Shown piece after piece: positions 1 to 5,740 of a stretch of DNA of 7,503 nt. Below the pieces are notes generated by a model. It was not told where the DNA came from and ran no database searches. It saw only the letters and a program-made list of their open reading frames with translations. Position 1 is the first letter of the stretch; every line of letters starts with the position of its first letter. This DNA comes from DASSHA01 sp035693145 (GTDB lineage: Bacteria > Chloroflexota > Limnocylindria > Limnocylindrales > CSP1-4): the NCBI GenBank assembly GCA_035693145.1, contig DASSHA010000160.1, positions 1 through 7,503 on the forward strand, read 5' to 3'. The position numbers and the translations under genes are program-made.

Positions 1-3
1 CGA

Positions 4-516
4 TCAGTCGAAGACGAACCAGCAGATCGAGTTTCGGCGGCGTTCGTCGTCGAGGACGAGGTCGCGGATCGCGTCGGCCAGCTGGGCGCGCTGCCACTCG
101 CACTCGTCGTGGCCTGCCCGCTGGCTGTCGGCCTTCGCGGCCGCGGACCGAACCGCCTTGATCCCGTAGGCCGCGGCACCGAGCTCGTGGGCCGCGACGT
201 GTCCGACGGCCGCGGCCTGGGCGGCGGCGTAGGCAGCGAACCGCGGCGCACCCGCGAGATTCCGGGCCGCGCCGTTGGCGTGTCCGGCCGAGGCGCGGGC
301 CGCCATCATCCGAACTTCGCCTCGGGCCCAGGCACGCGCCATCTCGATCGCCCGTCGTGGCCGTGGATCGTTCGGCCGGACCGACTCGAACAGCCCCAGG
401 ACGTGCTCGGCGCAGGTCGCCGCCCAGACGGCGAGCAGGTGGTGATCCGAGTCGGTCAGCGTGCCGCCTCGGCGGATCGTGATGAAGCGGGGATCGCGCT
501 CCTTCGGCAGGATCAC
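4..516 (-). CDS. Imm-5-like putative immunity protein
   Basis: A 170-residue cytosolic protein that I recognise from its pattern as the Imm-5-like putative immunity family, found as single genes in many high-GC bacteria. Diagnostic segments are the N-terminal LPKERDPRFITIRRGGTLT (residues 3-21), a WAATCAEHVLGLFE helix (31-44), a long Ala-rich helical middle with VGHVAAHELGAAAYGIK (104-120), and the C-terminal RDLVLDDERRRNSICWFVFD (151-170). The family is predicted to neutralise toxins, but no activity is proven as far as I know. No toxin gene lies next to it here. The GTG at 516 is chosen because the family begins at this LPK segment; the longer upstream frame runs through paaD. The gene starts 10 bases after the paaD stop with no clear Shine-Dalgarno, so it is probably co-transcribed with paaABCD. 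It occupies the place where paaE stands in E. coli. Confidence 0.8.
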   Translation of the reverse strand: MILPKERDPRFITIRRGGTLTDSDHHLLAVWAATCAEHVLGLFESVRPNDPRPRRAIEMARAWARGEVRMMAARASAGHANGAARNLAGAPRFAAYAAAQAAAVGHVAAHELGAAAYGIKAVRSAAAKADSQRAGHDECEWQRAQLADAIRDLVLDDERRRNSICWFVFD

Positions 517-526
517 GTGGTCGACT

Positions 527-1084
527 CTAGACCGGCTTGAACGCCTCGAACGGCTGCCGGCACTCGGCGCAGTGCCAGACCATCCGGCACAGGGTGGGCC
601 CGAAGGCGCTCTGGAGGCTCGTCCGCTTCGAGCCGCAGAACGGGCACGAAACGGGTCCGTCGAGGTCGAGGGCGGACGTGGTCGACGAGCCGGCGAGCGG
701 CATCTCGAGCATCGGCAGCGGTCGGCCCGAAGCGACCCAGGCCGGGGGCGCGAAGCCCGAGCCGCGGAGCTTCTCGCGGCCCGCAGGCGAGATTCGATCC
801 GACGACCATGGCGTCGCGAACGAGACATCGACGCGCACCCGGACCCCGAAGGCCTCGAGGCGGTGGGCGATCGCTTCGCGGATCACCTCGATCGCCGGGC
901 AGCCGACGAACGTCGGCAGGAGCTCGACGCGGATTCCGCGGCCGTGGCTCTCGATCTCGACCTTGCCGATCATCCCGAGCTCGACGACCGAGACGTTCGG
1001 GATCTCGGGATCGGGCACCTCGCCGAGAACGTCGATGATCGCCTCGCGAGTGACCGCCGGCCCGGCCTCGAGGACGCTCGTCAC
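527..1084 (-). CDS. paaD: PaaD, phenylacetyl-CoA epoxidase maturation/accessory protein
   Basis: 185 residues. The N-terminal half (about 13-95) is a MIP18/DUF59 domain with the DPEIPNVSVVELGM signature (25-38) and the conserved TFVGCPA cysteine (Cys62), as in SufT-type iron-sulfur assembly factors. The C-terminal 40 residues form the PaaD-specific zinc-finger-like segment with CPFC (147-150), Cys166 and CAEC (172-175), followed by RQPFEAFKPV. PaaD is not a catalytic subunit. It is thought to help mature or repair the iron cofactor of the epoxidase system. The GTG start overlaps the paaC stop in a GTGA, giving tight translational coupling. At 185 residues it is slightly longer than E. coli PaaD, mainly through a linker at about 95-145. 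The identification rests on both domains plus operon position. Confidence 0.95.
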   Translation of the reverse strand: MTSVLEAGPAVTREAIIDVLGEVPDPEIPNVSVVELGMIGKVEIESHGRGIRVELLPTFVGCPAIEVIREAIAHRLEAFGVRVRVDVSFATPWSSDRISPAGREKLRGSGFAPPAWVASGRPLPMLEMPLAGSSTTSALDLDGPVSCPFCGSKRTSLQSAFGPTLCRMVWHCAECRQPFEAFKPV

Positions 1085-1938
1085 CAGATCGCCTCCGGGT
1101 CCGTGCGGCGGACCATCGTGAACTGCGAGTGCAGCCAGTCGAAGGCCTCGCCATGGCGCATCCGGCTCGCGCCGATGCGAGCGATCCGCGGGACCGCCGG
1201 CGCGCCCGACTCCTGGGGCGGCAGCGCCAGGCCAAGCGGCACGAGGATCGTCGTGAGGTCCGCGCGCCAGGCCGCCTCGGCCGAGGCAAGCGACCGGCTC
1301 AGGATCCCGGCGTCGAGCAGCTCGGCCTCACCGGCCAGCGGCGCGAAGACCGAGGCTGCGTCGCTCCCGAGCGCGGCGAGCGCAGCCTCGAGCCGCCGCC
1401 GCGCTTCCGTGCCCCCCTCTGCCAGCCGGCCCAGCCACGCGACCGCGTGCATCCGGTGGTAGCGCTCCTCGCGCCGCAGCTTCGCGACCAGCTCGGCCAG
1501 CGGCGCGAAGCCGTCGCCGATCGAGGCCAGCCGGGCCTCGTCGGCGAGCTCGTAGAGGAAGCGCCGGGCGATCGTGTCGGCCCAGTCGCCCCGAGCGCGG
1601 TCGAGCAGCGCCGCGTGCCGGTACTGGGCGGGCGACCGGTCATACGCGATGGCGTCCGCATCGCGGCCGTCGTCGGCGATTGCCGCGAGGAGCTCGTAGA
1701 GTGCCCGGGCGTGCCCGAGCTCATCCTGTGAGATCGAGCTCATCGCGACGTCCTCCTCGAGGACCGGGGCGATGCCGGTCCACTCGGAATCGGTGAAGCC
1801 CGAAACGAACTCGTCGTCCGCCATGGTCAGCACGAGATCGGCGAGCGCGGCGCGCGTCGCGGCGGCCAGCCGAGCGACGGCTCGCGCCGCCGCTTCGGGA
1901 TCGATCGTCGTCGGGCGGACCGTCGCCGGTCCTGTCAT
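1081..1938 (-). CDS. paaC: PaaC, phenylacetyl-CoA 1,2-epoxidase subunit
   Basis: 285 residues, ferritin-like four-helix fold, paralogous to PaaA. In E. coli PaaC is the structural partner in the PaaAC core that adds one O2 oxygen to phenylacetyl-CoA. The family signatures are EW..IAPVLEEDVAM (52-66), WADTIARRFLYELADEARL (119-137) and the C-terminal ...FDWLHSQF. E. coli PaaC has lost its metal ligands, but this protein shows ExxH in helix 2 (DELGH, Glu73/His76), ExxH in helix 4 (EERYH, Glu158/His161), Glu43 in helix 1 and Glu130 in helix 3. These are the six positions of a diiron site. It is about 35 residues longer than E. coli PaaC, mostly an Ala-rich N-terminal extension. The ATG overlaps the paaB stop (ATGA) and has a strong GGAGGA 8 bases upstream. 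Confidence 0.93.
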   Translation of the reverse strand: MTGPATVRPTTIDPEAAARAVARLAAATRAALADLVLTMADDEFVSGFTDSEWTGIAPVLEEDVAMSSISQDELGHARALYELLAAIADDGRDADAIAYDRSPAQYRHAALLDRARGDWADTIARRFLYELADEARLASIGDGFAPLAELVAKLRREERYHRMHAVAWLGRLAEGGTEARRRLEAALAALGSDAASVFAPLAGEAELLDAGILSRSLASAEAAWRADLTTILVPLGLALPPQESGAPAVPRIARIGASRMRHGEAFDWLHSQFTMVRRTDPEAIW

Positions 1939-2360
1939 GCGGCGGATCCTCCCCCGGCGGAGCCTCCGCCGGCGGTGCCACCCCGACGTCCGGTCGTGTT
2001 GTGCGCGGCGGCGCTCGCACCGGGCTTCGCGGTGCCGGCGCGCCCGCGAGCGGCGGCGAGCTTGTCGCGCATCACGTAGCCGCCGGGCTTCTTGAACGAT
2101 CGGTCGAGCGGCGGATGGAGGAGGTCTACGTCCTCGAGGACCTGGATGTCCGAGCGCCGGACGATCCACAACCGGTCGCTTTCGCCTCGCCGCCCGAACA
2201 GCTCGCGGGCGTAGTGGAGCGCGAGCTCGGGATCGGGCGCGAGGACGTTCCCGCCGTGGCGCATCGGGTCGCCGTCCTTCTCCTGGCGGAAGACCTCGTA
2301 CGGCTCCATCTCGGCGCGGGTGGCGACGCGTCGGGACGTGCGCGGCATGACGCTCGTCAC
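1935..2360 (-). CDS. paaB: PaaB, small epoxidase subunit, with Gly/Ser-rich tail
   Basis: 141 residues. The PaaB domain lies at about 18-105: MEPYEVFRQEKDGDPMRHGG, then APDPELALHYARELFGRRGE (41-60) and the LWIVRRSDI strand (64-72). PaaB bridges PaaAC heterodimers in the epoxidase complex and has no active site of its own. The last 35 or so residues are an unusual low-complexity tail (TAKPGASAAAH..., ending GGGSAGGGSAA) beyond the usual family length. The chosen start is the GTG at 2360, which overlaps the paaA stop as GTGA like the other junctions in this operon. An in-frame ATG at 2348 would remove only four residues and cannot be excluded; neither has a good Shine-Dalgarno. The stop overlaps the paaC start. 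Confidence 0.92.
   Translation of the reverse strand: MTSVMPRTSRRVATRAEMEPYEVFRQEKDGDPMRHGGNVLAPDPELALHYARELFGRRGESDRLWIVRRSDIQVLEDVDLLHPPLDRSFKKPGGYVMRDKLAAARGRAGTAKPGASAAAHNTTGRRGGTAGGGSAGGGSAA
1947..1952 (-). promoter_or_regulatory. Shine-Dalgarno of paaC inside the paaB tail
   Basis: GGAGGA on the minus strand, 8 bases before the paaC ATG. It is part of a purine-rich run that at the same time encodes the final Gly-Gly-Ser-Ala residues of PaaB, so the last PaaB codons and the paaC ribosome site constrain one another. Confidence 0.75.
1956..1970. repeat. Small perfect inverted repeat in the paaB 3' end
   Basis: The plus strand reads GGCGGAG, one C, then CTCCGCC: a perfect 7-base-arm palindrome immediately upstream (in transcription direction) of the paaC ribosome binding site. 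As RNA the tight loop would open at least one pair, so a short GC hairpin is possible. It has no T-run, so it is not a terminator. Whether it tunes paaC translation or only reflects Gly/Ser codon repetition is undecided. Confidence 0.4.
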
Positions 2361-3349
2361 GCGGCCACCGCCGGCCGGACCCCGAGCACCTGCTCCCGGA
2401 CCCAGCGAGTGTCCTCGCGGTTCAGCCGCCGGAACTCGAGGCGCTCCTGGGACTTCGGGCCGTGCCCGGTCACGACGTTTCGGAGCTCGTTCCAGTCCGG
2501 CTCGGCGTAGCGCCACTCGCCGGCGGCCTCGTCGAAGTGCAGCTCGGGATCCGGGATCGAGAGGCCGAGCTCGCGGATGCGGGGCACGTAGATCGTGAGG
2601 AACTCCTGGCGCAGCTCCTCGGACGTCTTGGCCTTGATCCGCCACTGGAGGTCGCGGTCCTTCGACCGGTCGCTGCGCGGGCCGTGCATCTGCATCAGCG
2701 GGCCCCACCAGCGATCGAGCGCCTCCTGGACGAGGCCTCGCTGGGCCGGCGTGCCGTTCACGAGCGTCACCACGACGTCGCGGCCGTGCATGATGTGGAC
2801 CGACTCCTCCCAGCAGATCTTCTGCATCGTCCGGGCGTACGGGGCGTAGCTCGAGTCGCGGAGCGCCTGCTGGGCGACGATCGCAGCGGCGTCGACGAGC
2901 CACGCGATGATCCCGATGTCCGCCCACGACCTCGTGGGGTAGTGGAAGACGTTGTGGAACTTCGTCTTGCCGGCGATGAGGTCGTCGAGCATCTGCTCGC
3001 GCGGCTTGCCGAGGTCCTCCGCCACGCGGTACAGCAGCTGGGCGTGGCCGACCTCGTCCTGGACCTTCGAGGTCAGGGCCAGCTTCCGACGGAGCGTCGG
3101 GGCCCGCATGATCCACTCGCGCTCGGGGAGCACGCCCATGAGCTCGCTGTTGGCGTGCATCTCGACGAACCGCAGGACCGCGGTCCGGTACTCGTCTGGC
3201 ATCCAGTCGGTCGCCTCGATCTTGCCGCCGCCGGCGACGTGGGCCTCGAAGTGCGCCAGCCGCTCGTCGTGGGGCAGCTCGTCGTTCCAGGGCCGCTCGC
3301 TGCGCTGTCGAACCGGGAGGACGGGGTCGAGGGCGAGGGGATCGGTCAT
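2357..3349 (-). CDS. paaA: PaaA, catalytic subunit of phenylacetyl-CoA 1,2-epoxidase
   Basis: 330 residues. PaaA is the diiron oxygenase subunit that converts phenylacetyl-CoA to its ring 1,2-epoxide in the cytosol, with electrons from PaaE. The bacterial-multicomponent-oxygenase-like diiron set is visible: Glu69 in HANSELMG, Glu99/His102 in QDEVGH, Asp153 in WLVDAA, and Glu182/His185 in WEESVHIMHG. Other family segments are DLIAGKTKFHNVFHYP (123-138), WADIGIIAWLVDAAAIVAQQ (142-161) and WWGPLMQMHGPRS (214-226). The length is close to the roughly 310 residues of E. coli PaaA. The ATG at 3349 is preferred over upstream starts because GGAGG lies 7 bases before it and it overlaps the tetR stop as ATGA. 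The reductase paaE is not seen nearby. Confidence 0.97.
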   Translation of the reverse strand: MTDPLALDPVLPVRQRSERPWNDELPHDERLAHFEAHVAGGGKIEATDWMPDEYRTAVLRFVEMHANSELMGVLPEREWIMRAPTLRRKLALTSKVQDEVGHAQLLYRVAEDLGKPREQMLDDLIAGKTKFHNVFHYPTRSWADIGIIAWLVDAAAIVAQQALRDSSYAPYARTMQKICWEESVHIMHGRDVVVTLVNGTPAQRGLVQEALDRWWGPLMQMHGPRSDRSKDRDLQWRIKAKTSEELRQEFLTIYVPRIRELGLSIPDPELHFDEAAGEWRYAEPDWNELRNVVTGHGPKSQERLEFRRLNREDTRWVREQVLGVRPAVAA

Positions 3350-3939
3350 CGGGATGCCTCCAGGGTCCGGAGCGTGAGATCGACGAGGTGGTCGGCGATG
3401 CGGTCGGCGGGCAGGCGACCCCCGGGGTCGTACCAGGTCGCCACGCCGTTGATGGCGCTGAGGATGACGGTCGATGCGATCGCGAAATCGGTCATCGCGA
3501 AGGTGCCGGTCGAGATCCCGGCTTCGATGTGGCGCCGGAAGCGGGCCTCGTAGGCATCTCGCCGCGCGAGGACCGCGGCCCGACGGTCGGTCCCCAGCGA
3601 GCGCCACTCGTGGACGAAGACGCTCGCCTCACCGACGTCGTCGGTGACGACCCGGACGTGGGCCCGAACCAGCTCGGCGATCGCCTCGGCGGGGTCACCC
3701 GGGCGTGCGGCGGAAGCCTTGGCTTCGGCGAGGTCCGCTGCGGCTTCGAACCGGCTCGCGGCCCGGTCGACGATCGCCCACAGGACGTCCTCCTTCGAGG
3801 TGACGTGGGCGTACAGGCTGGGACCCTGGATCGACAGCGCACGCGCGATGTCCCGGACGCTCGTGGCCGCGTAGCCCCGCTCCCGAAACAGGTCGCTGGC
3901 CACGTCCTCGATGGCGCGCCGACGGGTTGCTTCGACCAC
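3346..3939 (-). CDS. paaR: TetR-family repressor, probable PaaR
   Basis: 197 residues. The N-terminal TetR DNA-binding domain spans about 1-55. Its helix-turn-helix is TSVRDIARALSIQGPSLYAHVTSKEDVL (positions 26-53), preceded by the typical ASDLFRERGYAA helix. The C-terminal ligand domain ends in AINGVATWYDPGGRLPADRIADHLVDL, a pattern I associate with acyl-CoA-responsive TetR regulators such as KstR2 and the Thermus PaaR. The likely effector is phenylacetyl-CoA, inferred from its place as first gene of the paa operon and from the operator upstream. The GTG at 3939 is the only sensible start: upstream the frame meets TAA at 3972-3970, and AGGAGG lies 12 bases before the GTG. The stop overlaps the paaA start (ATGA), so repressor and epoxidase are probably made from one autoregulated mRNA. 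Confidence 0.88.
   Translation of the reverse strand: MVEATRRRAIEDVASDLFRERGYAATSVRDIARALSIQGPSLYAHVTSKEDVLWAIVDRAASRFEAAADLAEAKASAARPGDPAEAIAELVRAHVRVVTDDVGEASVFVHEWRSLGTDRRAAVLARRDAYEARFRRHIEAGISTGTFAMTDFAIASTVILSAINGVATWYDPGGRLPADRIADHLVDLTLRTLEASR
3357..3361 (-). promoter_or_regulatory. Shine-Dalgarno of paaA
   Basis: GGAGG on the minus strand, 7 bases upstream of the paaA ATG and located inside the last codons of tetR. It fixes the start of paaA and rules out the longer frame that would run back into tetR. Confidence 0.8.
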
Positions 3940-3951
3940 CTCGGGTGCTCG

Positions 3952-3957
3952 CCTCCT
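3952..3957 (-). promoter_or_regulatory. Shine-Dalgarno of the tetR gene
   Basis: AGGAGG on the minus strand, ending 12 bases before the GTG at 3939. The spacing is a little long, but no other in-frame start lies between it and the coding region. Its upstream bases are shared with the left arm of the inverted repeat operator. Confidence 0.65.
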
Positions 3958-3974
3958 AACTAGCGATCGTTAGG
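3955..3974. promoter_or_regulatory. Probable PaaR operator (inverted repeat)
   Basis: The arms CCTAAC (3955-3960) and GTTAGG (3969-3974) are perfectly inverted around an 8-base spacer. Within this, 3960-3973 reads CTAGCGATCGTTAG, which fits the Thermus PaaR consensus CNAACGNNCGTTNG (recalled from the literature) at 9 of 10 fixed positions. The 14 bases at 3956-3969 fit it at 8 of 10. The site lies between the likely tetR promoter and the tetR ribosome binding site, at or near the start of transcription, which suits repression of the whole tetR-paaABCD unit. It is also the only marked palindrome in the 189-base gap between the divergent genes. Confidence 0.75.
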
Positions 3975-3979
3975 TACCC

Positions 3980-4009
3980 ACCATCGCCGAAGTCGGTGCC
4001 GGATGTCAA
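3980..4009 (-). promoter_or_regulatory. Possible sigma70-type promoter of tetR-paaABCD
   Basis: On the minus strand a perfect TTGACA (4009-4004) is followed after 18 bases by GATGGT (3985-3980), a poor -10 that shares only three bases with TATAAT. Transcription would start near 3973, inside the inverted repeat operator. The -35 is convincing in such GC-rich DNA; the -10 is not, so the exact start is uncertain. Confidence 0.45.
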
Positions 4010-4128
4010 CCGCACCCTCGACCTCGCGCATGCACCTCGGAACCGCAGATCCGATGTCGGCGTCATCGGGACCGGCGCTGAGCCCCTCGGGCTCGCGCGA
4101 TCGACCGGGATGCTTGGACGAGGCACAG

Positions 4129-4965
4129 ATGCGAAACCTCCGGATCTCGACCCTGACGCTGGTGCTGGCCGCAGGCGCGCTGGCCGCTCCCGTTTCGGTG
4201 GTCGCCTCGAGCCCACCGTCCGCTGATGACCGAGCCTTCGAGATCCAGGGGCTCGTCCTCGGGCACCAGAAGATCGATGCTGACGGCAAGCTCTCGATCC
4301 AGAACGGCACGAACCTCGTCGCCTCGGTCGGCTGCAACACGATCGGTGGCTCGGTGACCGTCGCTGGCGACAGCGTCACGATCGACGGACCGCTCCTCAT
4401 GACCGAAATGGCCTGCCCGGGCGTCGATGCGGGCACCGAGGACGCGCTGGTGAAGGTCCTTGGCCTCGGGCCGTTCCAGGTCTCGTCCAGCGCATGGGTC
4501 GGAGTCGGCGGCGAGATCCTCGTCGTCGAACTGCCCGGTGGAGGTCCGGCGGTGCCGCCGGACCGCCCGACCGGCACGACACCCGGTGGCCCGGAGCCGC
4601 TGCCGTCATGCCCGCCCGGCGCCGTCGACGGCGGTGGCACGACCGGCTCCGGCGGCGGCTCGAGCGGCTCCGGCAACGTCGATCCCGGGTTCGTCCCCAC
4701 CGCCTCGGATCCGGGCGGGGCGATCGAGTGTCTCGCGCTCGACGTCCCGGCCAGGGCCCACGCGGGAACTGACGGAACGGCCGTGAACGCGGGCGACGCC
4801 GCCGTGCCGCCGACCGAGGCCGACGCCGCACTCCGCGACCCCAGCGCGAACGTGACGCTCCTCGGCTTGCTCGCGGCTGCGATCGCGATTGCGCTCTCGG
4901 CCGGCGTGCTCTGGGCGCTCCGACGACGCCGGCTGGCGTCGCGAGCCGGAACTACTCTCCGCTGA
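4129..4965 (+). CDS. Secreted META-domain protein with C-terminal membrane anchor
   Basis: 278 residues. A signal peptide at 1-28 (MRNLRIS, then a hydrophobic stretch ending VVASS) leads into a single META/HslJ-like domain at about 35-136. It is recognised by GCNTIGGSVTVAGDSVTI (68-85) and LLMTEMACPG (89-98), with the conserved cysteines Cys69 and Cys96. A Pro/Gly/Ser-rich stalk follows (137-240, including GGGTTGSGGGSSGSG), then one membrane helix (about 241-264) and an Arg-rich cytosolic end (RRRR at 265-268). The predicted topology is a domain outside the membrane on a flexible stalk. META domains are linked to heat resistance (HslJ), but the role is unknown here. The ATG at 4129 is preferred over 4003 because it starts the signal peptide, with GAGG 5 bases upstream. 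Its link to phenylacetate use is doubtful. Its last 14 bases overlap the paaG 3' end. Confidence 0.85.
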   Translation: MRNLRISTLTLVLAAGALAAPVSVVASSPPSADDRAFEIQGLVLGHQKIDADGKLSIQNGTNLVASVGCNTIGGSVTVAGDSVTIDGPLLMTEMACPGVDAGTEDALVKVLGLGPFQVSSSAWVGVGGEILVVELPGGGPAVPPDRPTGTTPGGPEPLPSCPPGAVDGGGTTGSGGGSSGSGNVDPGFVPTASDPGGAIECLALDVPARAHAGTDGTAVNAGDAAVPPTEADAALRDPSANVTLLGLLAAAIAIALSAGVLWALRRRRLASRAGTTLR

Positions 4966-5740
4966 ACGTCGGCGCGCGCTTCGCGAGGAACGCCGCGAGG
5001 CCCTCGCGGTGGTCGGCCGACGCACCGGCGAGGTCCTGGAGCGCCGCCTCGAAGTCGAGCGCGGCATCGAAATCTCGGTCGAATGACGCGTTCATCGCTC
5101 GCTTGGTGAACGCGACGCCGATCGGCGCCGACTCCGCCAGGCGGCGCGCGACGGCTCGCGCCTCGTCGAGCAACGACGTCAGCGGAACGACCTTCAGTAC
5201 GATGCCGAGGCGCTCGGCCTCCGTGGCATCGATCGGGTCGTTGAGGAGTGCGAGCGCAACGGCGCGTGACGGGCCGACCAGGCGCGGCAGGAGCCACGTC
5301 GCGCCGGTGTCCGGGATGAGCCCGAGCCGTCCGAACGCGAGCACGAAGGTCACGCCCTCGGCGGCGATCCGGATGTCGCAGCCGAAGGCCAGCGACGCGC
5401 CGGCGCCGGCGGCCACGCCGTTGATCGCCCCGACGATCGGCTTCGACAGCGAGCGCATCGCCCGGGCGATCGCGTTGTAGCGCTCGCGCAGCTCCTCGCC
5501 AAGCGACGGCGCGTCGGGCTCCATCCGCTCGCGGAGGTCCTGGCCGGCGCAGAAGGCGCGGCCCGCGCCCGTCAGGATGACCGCCCGAACCGCCCGATCG
5601 CGGTCGACCGACCGGAGTGCGGCCAGCAGCTCCCGCTTCATCGGGATGGTCAGGGCATTGAGCGCCGCCGGGCGGTCAAGAGTGATCGTCGCGACCGCGT
5701 CGTCGATGTCGAGCTGGATCGTCGGTCCGTCATCGCTCAC
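4952..5740 (-). CDS. paaG: PaaG-type 1,2-epoxyphenylacetyl-CoA isomerase
   Basis: 262 residues, crotonase fold. PaaG converts ring-1,2-epoxyphenylacetyl-CoA to 2-oxepin-2(3H)-ylideneacetyl-CoA and also shifts a double bond later in the pathway. Oxyanion-hole segments are FCAGQDL (63-69) and AAGAGASLAFGCDIRIAA (110-127). The PaaG hallmark is GLIPDTGATWLLPRLVG (140-156), whose Asp144 matches the catalytic aspartate of the family. The hydratase glutamates are absent: Ala115 stands at the first position, which argues for isomerase rather than hydratase activity. The C-terminal ...EGLAAFLAKRAPTFSGE is typical. The length equals that of E. coli PaaG. The GTG start overlaps the stop of the DUF1444-like gene (GTGA), so the two are translationally coupled. 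The gene converges on the META gene with no obvious terminator between them. Confidence 0.9.
   Translation of the reverse strand: MSDDGPTIQLDIDDAVATITLDRPAALNALTIPMKRELLAALRSVDRDRAVRAVILTGAGRAFCAGQDLRERMEPDAPSLGEELRERYNAIARAMRSLSKPIVGAINGVAAGAGASLAFGCDIRIAAEGVTFVLAFGRLGLIPDTGATWLLPRLVGPSRAVALALLNDPIDATEAERLGIVLKVVPLTSLLDEARAVARRLAESAPIGVAFTKRAMNASFDRDFDAALDFEAALQDLAGASADHREGLAAFLAKRAPTFSGE

Noticed and set aside
461..1462. Long plus-strand open frame opposite paaC/paaD
   Set aside because: It is rich in Arg/Ala/Gly/Pro with no domain, and it is opposite two clearly conserved genes. Such frames are expected in GC-rich DNA.
2462..3553. 363-codon plus-strand open frame opposite paaA and the tetR 3' end
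   Set aside because: It is an antisense shadow; the minus strand carries PaaA with all its diiron ligands.
4003..4128. Upstream in-frame ATG giving the META protein 42 more residues
   Set aside because: It would bury the signal peptide inside the protein, and the stretch overlaps the tetR promoter region. The ATG at 4129 has a GAGG 5 bases upstream and starts a normal signal peptide.
4993..5009. GC hairpin CCGCGAG-GCC-CTCGCGG as a terminator of the META gene
   Set aside because: It lies in conserved paaG coding sequence and is not followed by a T-run in either direction, so chance is likely.
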